Below, piece by piece: positions 34,501 through 45,639 of a stretch of DNA of 64,000 nt (the stretch's first letter is position 1; each line of letters starts with the position of its first letter). Position numbers and translations under genes: made by a program. The notes beneath the pieces were generated by a model, which worked only from the letters and a program-made list of their open reading frames with translations, ran no database searches and was not told where the DNA came from. Source of the stretch: Megaustenia siamemsis (taxonomy: Eukaryota > Mollusca > Gastropoda > Stylommatophora > Ariophantidae); assembly GCA_032433765.1 (NCBI GenBank), contig JAVIAB010000092.1, forward strand, positions 33,866,534-33,930,533. Direction: 5' to 3'.

Positions 34501-35854
34501 CCTAACCGAGGAGGTAAAAGTCCCAGTAGAAGTTATGTGGGAATGTGAGTGGCAGGCTCTGAAAAAGTCTGACCCAACCATTAGGGCTTTCCTTTCTAAA
34601 GCCATCCCTAGAGCTAGACCCTCTTACTCTAAAGAAGGGCTCCCTCTCAGTGATAAACAGATTCTGGCTTCTGTTTCAGATGGGACATGTTTTGGTTTAG
34701 TAGAATGTGATCTACGCGTCCCCGATCGCCTGAAGGAACATTTCAGTGAGATGACTCCAATTTTCAAAAATATTGACGTCACGCGTGATGATATTGGCCC
34801 GTTTATGGGTGAATATGCCCTCAAACATAACTTGTTGTCAACCCCTCGTCGCACCCTAATCGGTAGTTATGTCGGGGAAAAAATTTTGTTGGCAACACCA
34901 CTGTTAAAATGGTATTTAGACCACGGATTGGAGGTAACAAAAATTTATCAAGTGATAGAATATCAACCGTCTAGTTGTTTTAACAAGTTTGGCGAAATGG
35001 TTTCTGACGCTAGGAGGGCTGGTGATCTAGACGAAAGTCAATCTATAGTAAGCGATACGATGAAGCTCTTAGGAAACTCGGCCTACGGGAAGACTCTAAC
35101 CAATAAGGCCAATCATAGCGCTGTCTCGTACGTTCAGGGGGGTGAGATATCGAAAATGATTAATAGTTCCCGGTTTAAAAAGATGACTGAAATAGGGGAG
35201 GATCTTTTTGAAATTGAGCTGGAGAAAAAGAAAACTGTTTGGGACTTGCCCCTACAAATCAGTTTCTTCGTCTATCAATATGCAAAACTTCGTATGTTAG
35301 ATTTTTATTTCGAGTTCTTAGATAAGTTTGTAGATAGGTCCAACTTTCAGTTATGTGAAACAGATACTGATAGTTTATACTTAGCCTTAAGCGCACCTAA
35401 GCTAGAGGATATAGTTAAGTCAGGTCTGTGGGCTGAGTTTAATAGCGTATATAAAGACTGGTTTCCTGCTGAGTTTTGCGATGAACATATTAGCAAGACA
35501 GATTGTATAAGCTGTAAGGGTGTTAAAGCGTACACCAAACGAACGCCCGAGCTTTTTAAACAAGAGTACGAAGGGACAGCTCTTGTTAGCTTATGTAGTA
35601 AGACGTACCATTGTAGTGGGGATTATGATAAAATCAGTTGTAAAGGTCTAAGCAAGCAACACAACAAATTAGATAAAGATATGTTTTTAGAGGTTCTCGC
35701 CACGCAAAAGGCCAAGGGTGGGAAAAATGTAGGTTTCAAAGTCTTAAATAATTCCATATTTTCCTACAGTCAAACAAGAAATGCTCTTTCCTATTTCTAT
35801 ATAAAAAGAAAGGTAGCTGATGATAACGTCTCGACTACACCTTTAGATATTTAA
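31515..35854 (+). pseudogene. Protein-primed family B DNA polymerase with N-terminal zinc fingers, right copy, near-intact
   Basis: Residues are counted from ATG 31515. Three C2H2 fingers lie at 5-26, 33-54 and 86-106. A bipartite basic nuclear signal (RKR...SKRPR) lies at 128-144, an OTU-like stretch DNLCFFRCLAIHR near 326-338, and a fourth C2H2-like finger near 434-456. The 3'-5' exonuclease motifs follow: FDYECYF (Exo I), GFNSGKYD (Exo II) and YNNKD (Exo III, about 33820). Polymerase motifs are A, GYDANALYLWAL (about 34120); B, LLGNSAYGKT (about 35065); and C, DTDSLYL (about 35360). A KTYHCSGD-type KxY region comes near 35607. This motif order is that of pPolB of Polintons and linear plasmids. 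Two lesions: a 1-base deletion near 33465 and a TGA at 34412-34414. All catalytic motifs are otherwise present. The enzyme would replicate the element DNA in the nucleus. Confidence 0.92.
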
Positions 35855-36054
35855 CTCTTTACACTACCAGTTTAGACTAACCAGCAATCTCTAACAGTTT
35901 CACCCCTTATGATTCATCGATGACACATAGCTAAGCAGACGCCCAACTACATAGCTATAAATAATTGTTATCCTTGTACTATATATTTACTCAATGTACT
36001 GAATATGTTTGTAATGATATATAATATCAATGTATGTTATACACCTATTGAGAT

Positions 36055-36068
36055 AATAAAAGAATAAA
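36055..36068 (+). terminator. Poly(A) signals of right polB gene
   Basis: AATAAA at 36055-36060 and 36063-36068, about 200 bp after the TAA stop at 35852-35854. Confidence 0.62.
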
Positions 36069-36264
36069 AATATATCTTTTGTCTTTTGTTTTATATTGAT
36101 CGTTTTTCATTGATGTTGTATAATCTACTAACCTATCACTAGCGATCACCAAGTATATCAAGAACTCCAAAGTCAGCCTACACCAGACATAAACAGGTCA
36201 CTTCCGGGGTCACCTGGACTAGCAGTCAAAATCTGGACACGAGCGGTCATGGTTAACTCCCCCT

Positions 36265-36326
36265 GCGCCTACAGTACATTAGGCGCGCCGCGCGCCTACT
36301 ATATATCTTTGTTAATTTAGCGCCTA
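36265..36326. promoter_or_regulatory. Subterminal TAGGCGC motif cluster (right end)
   Basis: Mirror image of the left-end cluster: GCGCCTA occurs three times and TAGGCGC once within about 62 bp, 30-95 bp inside the right terminus. Confidence 0.5.
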
Positions 36327-36358
36327 AATGCGACCCAGATCCTTCCTGCTATACTACT

Positions 36359-36364
36359 TACATG
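36359..36364. repeat. 6-bp target-site duplication, right
   Basis: TACATG, matching 23368-23373. Confidence 0.85.
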
Positions 36365-37010
36365 TCTTGCATGTCACATTCTTGCTACTTTGGCGTTTTT
36401 TCTAGGTTTCCTGTTTTGAGATAGTGGTTCCCTAGTATTTAATGCACATCATTAATGAATTATTTAGGATTTGTGTTTATTTCTACTTTGATTTTTTCAT
36501 CTTTTCTAAATTCCAATCTCTTGCTTTTGTTTCTTGCTATTAGTTAAAGACTTTTTTGTACCGAAGCGTAACACATTTCATATATAGTGCTTTGAACGTG
36601 AAGTTGCATGCGGACATAATTTATTTATGTATTTACTTGTGTTCATTCCCCAGTCACCGGTTTTAGTTAACTTCAAACAGGTTGTCGTCATTCCAGTCGG
36701 ACGATTCCATATTCACCATGTTCCGGACCCATCAAAGTGAATTGACTTGACGTCTTCATTGGATTGACACCATAATCACCATCTTAACCATTTCTGTTTT
36801 TTTTATCAGTGGCGTTTAAAATAAATAATTACGTAACTAGTGACGAAGACGTCAAGGCCGCTGTAAAGAGGTCACTACCTACGACAAGTTCTATAAAACA
36901 CTGACGTTGAACTCTGTTCAAGTCAGTGAGCATGTTCTAATAACAACTATCTCCATAATCGAAATCAGGTCACCGCTTTGTTAACAGACACGACGTAGCA
37001 GCGATGTAGC
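36365..37010. other. Unassigned spacer
   Basis: No recognisable gene or repeat. Confidence 0.5.
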
Positions 37011-37021
37011 TGCTAGCAGGT

Positions 37022-38085
37022 ATGAGGAATTTACACAGTCGAAAACGGGTCATACGCAGTTTTATCCACCAAGCGAGGCTTATTTGTAGACAAACACCAG
37101 ATATGCCAAGAGTTGTTAACCCCCTACTGCCCATGCCAGAACAGACTCTCTGGACAGAAGAATCAAGATTATCAATACAAATACGGACAAAAGTGAAAGA
37201 AATACTTGACAAAGAGGAACATAATAGTCTACATCGTAAAACAATAACTCTCAGTTTCTTGTTTGAAGAATACCCACAAGACCTATGGATTAGTGTGTGC
37301 ACAGATGGATCAGCACGGAATGCAGTGAAGAATAGGGGATCAGGTGCATACATAGAGTACCCACATAACACTAGGGATATGAATAAAATAGCAACAGGGA
37401 AATATTGTCACAATTATGATGCAGAAATACAAGCTATAAAGTTATCAAAAGAAAAACTGCTGAACAGTAATATTAGCCCACAGCCGGTAGTGCTTTTGAC
37501 AGATGCAAGATCAGTACTCCAGGCACTACAATGCAGAAAATTGCCACATCTGCAGACCCTATTGATTCTGTAGGCACCACAGGGTTGCCCTGCAGTGGAT
37601 CCCATCTCACTGTGGAATACCAGGAAATGAGAAAGCAGATCAGTTGGCAAAGGAAGGTTCAACAGTCACACAACCAGATGCACCGATTACATACCATCAT
37701 AAGAAACAGATAATCAAATCAATCAGAGGACCACAAGCCCCAACTCAGGATGCCTTTCATGATATGAGTAGATGTGAATAAGTTATCATTATACGCCTCA
37801 GAACAGGACACAACGGACTCCACAGTCACACGTATTCAAAATTCAAGATCGGCACCTCAACTACAAGTATATGTGGACAGGCGCCCCAGATTGCTGAACA
37901 CATACTTCAAGACTGCACTGAATATAGTAGACTGAGAAAAATCCATTGGCCCATAGATACAACACTACATACAAAACTATATGGGCCACTACAAGAATTA
38001 CAAAAGACATTAAAATTTATACAATAACCAACATTGCAAATATAGACAACACTTCAGGCGAACGGAAGATAGATAGATAGAAATC
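37022..38085 (+). pseudogene. RNase H domain and C-terminal tail of a jockey-like non-LTR retrotransposon
   Basis: The 183-residue frame 37022-37573 contains an RNase H core: CTDGSA (first Asp, about 37302), DAEIQAIKLS (Glu, about 37420) and LLTDARSVLQAL (second Asp, about 37496). After a frameshift near 37573 the next frame reads the GNEKADQLAKEG segment (about 37625), supplying the last acidic residue. The tail has RTGHN (about 37803), then CGQAPQIAEHILQDC (zinc-binding-like) and a WPID...KLYGPL segment. This arrangement is usual at the C-terminus of jockey-type LINE ORF2. It ends in a (GATA)n run near 38070. Upstream RT and endonuclease are missing. Confidence 0.82.
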
Positions 38086-38439
38086 CCAGAAAATATTTGG
38101 CCTGGGAACCATTCCACTTAGAGACAATCACATGGCCAGAATCCTATTATGTTCGACTTGGAAAAAGTCCAAGGTAGAATAACAAGTAATGAAATCGAAC
38201 TGCTGTAAAAGCTGTTAATCCTGAACGAGGACAGTAGGCGGCCATCTCGGCTAGCCTACCAACCAGAAGTCGGCCAGCTATATAATAGTATATTGTACTA
38301 TATACCAACCAAACTCTATTATTTAATAATGGAACATTTTACTTAGATTAAAACAGTACCGGGGGTCTTGGTCGAATACAACAAAAGCACACAGAATTGA
38401 TGCAGTGTGGAAATTGAGCAATCATTCGTCGCTTACAAG

Positions 38440-38697
38440 GGCCGTGATTCACAACAATATGATTTGTTTGTAACGACACGATACAAGTACACTGATTTGC
38501 GACACTATGATGTGTTTGCAACGACACGATACAAGTACACTGATTAACAAGCACTGTTATGTTTGTGCAATGACACGATACAAGTACACTGATTTACGAC
38601 ACTGTGATGTGTTTGAAACTACCCAGTACAAGGACCATGTTTTGCGACACTGTGATTTGTTTACAACGGCCCGATACGAGGATCCTAATTACGACAC
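38440..38697. repeat. ~48-bp tandem repeat, 5 decayed copies
   Basis: Units built on 'acacgatacaagtacactga' and 'cgacactgtgatgtgttt', progressively divergent to the right. They abut a LINE E fragment. Confidence 0.8.
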
Positions 38698-39128
38698 GTG
38701 GATATCAAAATTAAAGGAATAGACCTGGAGACAGTTCAGAACTACAACTACCTTGGACATACTATAACCAGTGATGGAAAATGTAAAAATGAAATAAACA
38801 AAAGAATAGGAAGGGCAACAAGTAATTTTAATGTCATGAAAAAATATACTGACATCAAAACAAATAACACCAGGGCTAAAACTAAAAATAGCAAAATGTT
38901 ATATCTTCTCAACATTCATATAGGTACAAAAACATGGACATTAGACAAGAAAACAAAACAGAGAAGTGAAGCCTTTGAAATGTGGATATATAGAAGAATA
39001 GGTAGATTTGGATGGAAAGAAAAGAAAACAAATGATGAAGTATTAAAATAACTAAAAATGAAAAGAGAACTACTAAACACAATTCAAACAAGACAAATGT
39101 GATTTTTGGGCCATGTTAAAAAATACAT
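38698..39128 (+). mobile_element. LINE E 3' fragment
   Basis: One 117-residue frame covers the RT thumb and the start of the tail: ETVQNYNYLGHTITSDGKC, then FEMWIYRRIGRFGWKEKKTN. It breaks off near 39120 in the 'FLGHV' motif, where the next LINE E piece begins. Confidence 0.85.
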
Positions 39129-40258
39129 GAAAAGTACACAGAAGTAAACAAACCAATATATGCCTGCATCATAGACTACACCAAAGCTTTCGATAAAATA
39201 CACCATAATCAACTTATATACTGCCTAAAGAATATAAATCTAGACGACACAGACATACGACTAATATGTAATTTGTACTGGGAGCAAACACCAGTAATAA
39301 AATATAACAAAGAGAACTCTACACCCATGGACATAAAAAGAGGAGTAAGACAAGGATGCATCCTATCACCAAGCTTGTTCAATCTATACACTGAGCAAAT
39401 CTTTAAAAACATCTCACAGATGCCAGGCCTAAACATTAATGGAAAGATAATCAATAACCTAAGATGTGTTGATGATACTGTTCTACTAGAAGAAAATCCT
39501 AAAGACCTACAACAAATGCTTAATGTGATAAACATTACAAGCAAAAAATATGGACTAGATATGAATATCAAAAAGACAAAAACTATGATCATAAACAAAG
39601 AAAATTCTCAAGACCTACAAGTAAATATCGCAGTTGAAGGAATACATCTGGAGACAGTCCAGAGCTACAATACCTGGGACATACTATAACCAATGATGGA
39701 AAATGTAACATTTAAATAAACTAAAGAATAGGTATGGCAAAAAGTAATTTTAATGCCATGAAAAATATACTAACAACAAAACAAACAACAGTAGCGTTGA
39801 AGCTAAGAATAGCAAAATGTTACATCTTCTCAATATTCCTGTATGGTGCAGAACATGGACATTAGACAAGAAAACAGAACAGAAAATTTAAGCCTTTGAA
39901 ATGTGGATTTATAGAAGAATAGGTAGAATTGGATGGAAAGAAATAAAAACAAACGATGAAGTTTTAAAACAACTAAAAATAAAAAGATAACTACTAAATA
40001 CAATTAAGACAAGACAAATGAAATTTTTGGGGCACGTTAAAAGACACAACAGCCTAATAAAAGTAATATTGGAAGGGAAAATACAAAGTAAAAGAGACAG
40101 AAGCAGACCAAGACTAACATGGACGAGTAACATCGAAAGATGGACAAGTCAATCTATGACAACCTGCACCATCAAAGCAAGAAATAGAGTGGAATGGCAA
40201 TCCATGGTAGCCAACCTTCGTTGCGGAGACGGCACTCGATGATGATGATGATGATGAT
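39129..40258 (+). mobile_element. LINE E copy, RT to 3' end
   Basis: It starts inside RT with IDYTKAFDKIHH (about 39172), then GVRQGCILSPSLFNLY (about 39340). The catalytic box is changed to CVDDTVLL (about 39466) where sister copies read YADD. The thumb, tail and a (GATGAT)n 3' end (40239-40258) follow. Frameshifts occur near 39690 and 39990. The Tyr/Phe-to-Cys and Ala-to-Val changes at the active site indicate decay. Confidence 0.87.
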
Positions 40259-41350
40259 GTACTAATAATTTAAAAATCGTTGCCAGTGTCTGATTAAACT
40301 GGAGTTGGTCGTCGATGATGCTTAAATTATCCACTGTGATGAGATCTTCTGAAGCGGGTAAGGAGAGTGGAATTTTTGTTTGCTCTGATGACTATTCTGA
40401 GTCAGATAATCATTATATATATATATATATATTATAATATAATATGTTCCCGCCCAGCGACCGTTTCTAACCTACACTTTTCGAATTTTAACTGCCATAA
40501 GTTCTTTAGCGTACAGGAGTGCATACGAGATTCCCTGTTCTTCGACATTATCCGAAAGGACTAGACGTCGGATCTCACTATTGAGAAACCAATGGAGGGT
40601 CATTTCAAGAAGAAACCACGCATTCCTAGTGAAAAATTCCCACTTCCTGTGGTGGGTTTCGAATCTATGACTTTTCACTTCAACGACCGACGTTTTACCT
40701 CTAGATCAACTAGTTTTTCTCTCTGCCCAAATATTCACAGTGACCTAAGTATGGTTCATGCAGTATGCCTTATCATATATTTCCGTTAGTAATATTACAT
40801 TAACGCTGCTGCACACTCATATTCTATTCTACATTAGTTGCAACTTTTGTGTTTATAGTTTCATATATAGTTCCTTTCAAAGAAGTGGAGTTTCGAATTC
40901 AACGCATCTTTTATCATGTGCTTTCATCAGTTTCATCCTATCGTACCGAGTTAGGCCATGACAAGAAGCAGCATGTAGACCAGGGTATATAAAAGAACGT
41001 TGCAAAATTCTACGCATTTTAGACTGCAGCTACCACGAAGAGGACATCTGTGTGCTAGGTTAAAGCTAAGACAATTCGTATACGACTAAGTATAGACCTT
41101 TGAATCAACCAGACGCGTTATGTAAAATAAGGGTAGTTATTTTATGCCGAATATAGTTTTAGTCTTAGAGTTCATTGCAGCAGGAGGTCGACGCCTGGAG
41201 CCATTACCCACGCGAGTCCACCTCCCTTTGGGTATCAAGAAGCTAAAGGGCCGACCGAAACACTTGCTTGACGGGGATCTCTCTGATGAACAGATTGTGC
41301 CTCCTGTTGCGAAGTTCTGAATAAGGAATTTCCTATTATATGTTAATATA
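40259..41350. other. Unassigned spacer with (TA)n
   Basis: A (TA)n run at about 40415-40440. Near 40985 there is a tatataaaag box. At 41161-41320 a short open stretch reads a GRPKHLLDGD-like phrase that I cannot place. No gene is called. Confidence 0.4.
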
Positions 41351-41354
41351 TATA

Positions 41355-43684
41355 CAGTCGAACCTGTCTAAGGCGACCATTCACGGGACTTCAAAAATGG
41401 TCCATAGGACAGGTGGTCCTGCCTCACAGGTTTCACATAATAAATAGAGCGATAAAAAAAATTTTATCCTAAGCACTATGAAAACTAACCTGCAAATCAG
41501 CGTAATCCATGAGTAGAACATAGTGCACATGTCGGTCTACAATAGCCACTGGTTGGACACTTTTCATAAAACACGATAGTTAAACACACAAAAATAAAAC
41601 ACACATACACAGATTCCACTTATACTGTACATGTATCACTTTTGACTTGAAAAAAAATCCAGTATGTAGTCTGTTGTTTGACAGATGAATAACGATAAGT
41701 TCAATTTTTCTCTCAAGTCCATGATAACGTCTAGTATGTCAGATCTCCCGTTTGTTATTGAATAGGTGCGCAGAAGCTCCAAAGCATTATGTGCATCTGC
41801 GACAGTGTATGTTTTCTCAATGTCAGTAGAATCTTGTTCGTTGTCTGATTCACTATTCACATCCTCAGCAGCTAAAATTGCAGTGGCAGGAAGATCCCAG
41901 TTTGTTTCTATGTGTTGCAAGTTTGGAGCCCTGAATCAATCATGGAGAGTCTGTCAATTGGTATCAAACAATTCTTTTGAAAGGTTATCCAAAGCAGTAG
42001 AAATTGCAGTAGAAACAATTTGCACGTCGGTCTTTGATGCAGATTCATGTGCGTCAGAGAATATGCGTGTGTTTCAGCAGGACAATGAAAACCTGCTTTA
42101 CAGAAACACTTAAGGATGGTTGAGTTGTCCACTTCTTTCCATGCTGCATCAATCCAGTAGACTACATCCAGTAAATTGACCTGTTTCATGAGTCGGTTCC
42201 GGAAGCATCCTTGTTTGATTCCATGACTGTGATAAGATGTAGAAGCTGTTTTTGTCTAAACTTTAATTTAAATGTCTGAATGACACCTGGTCTAGGGGTT
42301 GAACTAATGCAGTTGTGTTGGGTGGCAGAAACTGCAGCTTAACATTCTGTATTCGATCTTGGGATGACAGGTAGCGTTGTCAACAAATAAAATAATGTGG
42401 CGCTTTTTTTTCTGCATCTTACGGTCAAAACTTTCAGCCAATCTTCAAATATAGCTGCAGTCATCCATGCCTTTTTGTTGTTTCTGTAAATCACTGGCAG
42501 TGTGTTTATGTTGATGTTTTAAAAATCCTAGGGTTAGCTGCTTTCCCAATCACTAAAGCCGGTTCTCGTTCCCCCAACATGTTAGTGCATAGCATCACTG
42601 TTATTCGCTCTTTGCTTTTTTACCCCCAGCGCATTTTTCTCCTTTGACAAAAAATGTTTTGTCCGTAGTCGCTTTGAAAAATAACCCGGTTTCATCTAAT
42701 TAAAAATGTCTTGAGCAGCGTAACCATAGCATATCTCGGATAATTTAGAAGTCAGTCAGCCGCAGCACTCATATCTGAATCACCGACTTCGCCACATTGC
42801 TTACCAAACACAAGATTGTGTCTTTTATGAAGGCTCTAACAGCCGTTCGATGCTTTAAAGACTGAGTTTTCCAATTCTTTTGCAAACTGTAAAGCTCGTT
42901 CTTTGATCATCGGCCCAGATAACGAATTTTTCGTGCAAGTGCTGATTGACACCATTTCCAACAAAGTGTATTTATGTCTTCATTTCCCGTTTCCTGCTAT
43001 CCTTCTTTTCATACTTGGTGCATTATTTTCAAAGTCATTCATATACTCGGCTTTCTCTTTAACGTACGTAAATCTGTGTCTTTCCCACTCCAAACTGTTC
43101 TGCCAATAATCGCGAACTTTTACCTTGCTGATTTTGTCGAATCACTGATATTCGTTCTTCCAGCGTTAATGCTTTTGGTTTTACACTTTTGACACTGGCC
43201 ATTTCCTATATTGTGTGTAACACTTTTAAAATCCACAAAAATAATTACACTGAATGAATACACTCTAAGCGGGCAATGACTAATTCTTTAGTTAATTCCT
43301 GTAATTTATACGGGCCACGCAATGGTCTACTCTGGTCTAGACGGAACCGCGAAGTGATGTCACTTCACGAATCATAGATCTGTGTCTGCACCAGTATTGA
43401 CTGATAAACGTAACACGTCCCACTGTAATCTGGGACTCACTAAATACGGGAAAACATTAACACCTGTGTCTATCGTTTATAGCTCCCAGCGAGACGAAGG
43501 ACTGGCTGGTCGTCGTAAACGGGATAAATAACATTGGCGGCGGTTAATTAGCCTGGTCTCTGGTCGCGTCATACGGTGAGCGCCGTAATCAGTGTTAGCA
43601 TATAGTAAAAAATCGGGGAAATTGTAGACCCGGTCCTATAACCAGGGAAACGCTTTAAACAGGTGGTCCTAAGACCAGGTTCGA

Positions 43685-43687
<3 letters not shown>
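41355..43687 (-). mobile_element. pogo/Tigger-type DNA transposon, degraded
   Basis: Terminal inverted repeats begin CAGTCGAACCTG at 41355 and end CAGGTTCGACTG at 43687, with further imperfect pairing inward. TA dinucleotides flank both ends (41353-41354, 43688-43689), the target preference of Tc1/mariner/pogo elements. The interior encodes a CENP-B-like transposase on the minus strand. Length 2.33 kb is typical for Tigger. Confidence 0.88.
41636..43202 (-). pseudogene. Tigger/pogo transposase with CENP-B helix-turn-helix, broken
   Basis: From ATG 43202 the minus strand reads LTLEERISVIRQNQQGKSS and LLAEQFGVGKTQI, a CENP-B N-terminal helix-turn-helix. It breaks soon after. Farther on, in shifted frames, are FLPPNTTALVQPLDQ (about 42310, end of the DDE_1 domain) and the C-terminal parts VNLLDVVYWIDAAWKEVDNST (42189-41908) and a TVADAHNALELLRTYS helix region (41920-41636). 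At least five frameshifts or stops. It would have bound the inverted repeats and cut at TA. Assignment to Tigger rests on motif order and termini. Confidence 0.85.

Positions 43688-43732
<45 letters not shown>
43688..43732. repeat. (TA)n microsatellite at Tigger edge
   Basis: About 22 TA repeats beginning with the Tigger target-site TA. Confidence 0.95.
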
Positions 43733-43737
<5 letters not shown>

Positions 43738-44459
43738 CCCCCACCAACTATCACAATGATATTATGCTATATAATAATTTTAATATTGTTTTACATACCA
43801 CCTTACTGGTACGCTATAAGTTAACATTATCCTCCTCCAATCCTCCAACTGCCCATCACCATGACCTTGTTGCGTGTTTCATCACCTCAGATAAGAAATG
43901 TTTGTATTTGACTGATCGGAAATACGTCACGCGCGTGTGACATTTTGTTTATCTGAAGAGTTAGCTTTCCTGACATCAACAATTTCGTTGACGTTCACTT
44001 CTGATCTCTATAGACCTTGCACTTTGATTAATAACCTTTCTCGAATAGCTACGAGATATATAAATGTTTCAATGACTAAATTTTTACTTTCGTAACACTT
44101 TGCTAGTCATAAAAATACTAAAGCAAAGTTACTATCACTTCAGTTATTTATTATATCTCACAGAGATCAATGTCATCTGTATCAAACTACTCAGTATCAT
44201 GTACCTGTTGGAGATGTTGATGTTTCTCGGATATTTTCAAAGCAATTTGATAACTAAATATTTGTAGACATGTAAAGTTATTGGAACTTCAGATATACAT
44301 CGTCAAATCAGACAATATGGTACGAGTGCTTGTTTTTCTTTGATAGTTTTTGATTTTATTGATCATGTCACTCTACTCGAAGCTATGAGATTCTCTAATG
44401 GGGTTTAAAAAAAATAGAGGTTGTGCTGATGCACTATTCATCCTAAAACGCTAGCAGAA
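43733..44459. other. Unassigned spacer
   Basis: No recognisable feature. Confidence 0.5.
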
Positions 44460-45432
44460 AAGACCACAGAACGCGACCAAAATTTGTACATAGCTTTCAT
44501 TGTTCAGGAAAAAAATATTCGACCGAGTAAACACAGAACAACTATGGTGGTGGTTGGGGAGGGGGTATTAGCAACATACGCAATAAGCCAAAATATAACC
44601 AAACTAAATTTAAGTTTCTACATCAACAGCACAGTCAGAACAGCAGCAGGTTGCATAGAGCACTTGGATCAGAAGAAAGACAGGGTTTTGAACAATCTCC
44701 CCTATTGTTTATTACCTACATGGACTAGATATGTAAGTTACCCAACCCATTGGATACAGAGAAGATTAACAATCTTCTTTTTGCAGATGATCAGGCACTA
44801 AGGCATGGAAAAATAGAAGTTCATACAAGAACATTTAAATAGACTCAACAACATATAGCGACAAACGACAAATCAGAGGCATTAAAAATAGACTTAAGAT
44901 ACAACAAAGCTTATCAAATCACCGGACATCTATCATCAATATTGTCCAACAAGGACATAACTCTAAAGGCAAAACGGACACACTATATAATACAATAGTC
45001 ATTCCAAGGTTGTGTTACCAGTGCCAGACCTGGAACCTAGATGCAAGAACAATAAGAAAAATAGCCACTACCGAGATGAAATGTGTTAGACAAATGACAA
45101 GAAACAGTTTGAGAGATAAGATCAGATAGGAAGAACTAAGAAAAAAAGCTAGGAATAATTCTCGTTATAAAATAAATTAAGAAACAACAGATAAAATGAT
45201 CTGGCCACGTGATAAGGGAAAATATCAAAATACAACACAACGAGCCTTCAATAAACGTTGTGAGAACACCAGACTCAATATCACGAAAAAGATGGATCGA
45301 CGAATATTAGAAACACTAGGAAACAACAGCTGCAGAGGCGAACATAAAAGCAAAAGACCGCAAATTATATCTCCCCTCGACGCTGAAAGGCAAATGAGGA
45401 AGAGAAGCAAAAGAAGAGAAGAATATTGTTAA
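44460..45432 (+). mobile_element. LINE C copy, decayed
   Basis: Frames match 15540-16487 in order: an RT palm remnant with 'LFADDQ' (about 44776), then 'CYQCQTWNLDARTIRK', 'EMKCVRQMT' and the basic tail with the 'ISPLDAE' end. It has many frameshifts and a deletion in the thumb. Confidence 0.82.
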
Positions 45433-45639
45433 AGTTGGAGATGGTGTATTGATCTGGAGGCCTATTTGAACAGATATTTTGTGTAGTCGTTCTTTCTTTT
45501 CTTGAGCATCAGCTAGTGCAGAGTTCAAAAGTGCCAAGTCGTCTGCAAATGTCGAAATCTTCTAGGAGTTTAGTATCAATCCACTTAGTGCCTAATTGTC
45601 TGTCTTCTATTGATTTCCACATAACCCAATCAATTGCGT

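Larger units (their letters stand above)
23374..36358. mobile_element. Palindromic Polinton/Maverick-like element (two polB arms, fold-back)
   Basis: A 12,985-bp unit made of two inverted arms (23374-29808 and 29972-36358) around a 163-bp spacer. Both ends read 5'-AGTAGTATAGCAGGAAGG inward, and a direct 6-bp TACATG lies outside each end. Each arm holds one family B, protein-primed-type DNA polymerase gene, transcribed outward. Known Polintons have AG termini, long terminal inverted repeats, 6-bp duplications and this polymerase class, but also integrase, ATPase, protease and capsid genes; none of these is present here. I infer a fold-back derivative mobilised in trans as a complete palindrome. 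A nuclear copy of a linear protein-primed plasmid is the main alternative. Confidence 0.88.
29972..36358 (+). repeat. Right arm of the 13-kb palindrome
   Basis: Inverted partner of 23374-29808. It carries the better-preserved polymerase copy and the longer 136-bp array. Confidence 0.95.

Noticed and set aside
23374..36358. Two independent Polinton insertions in opposite orientation
   Set aside because: Only one pair of 6-bp duplications is seen, outside both arms, and arms are mirror images to the last terminal base.
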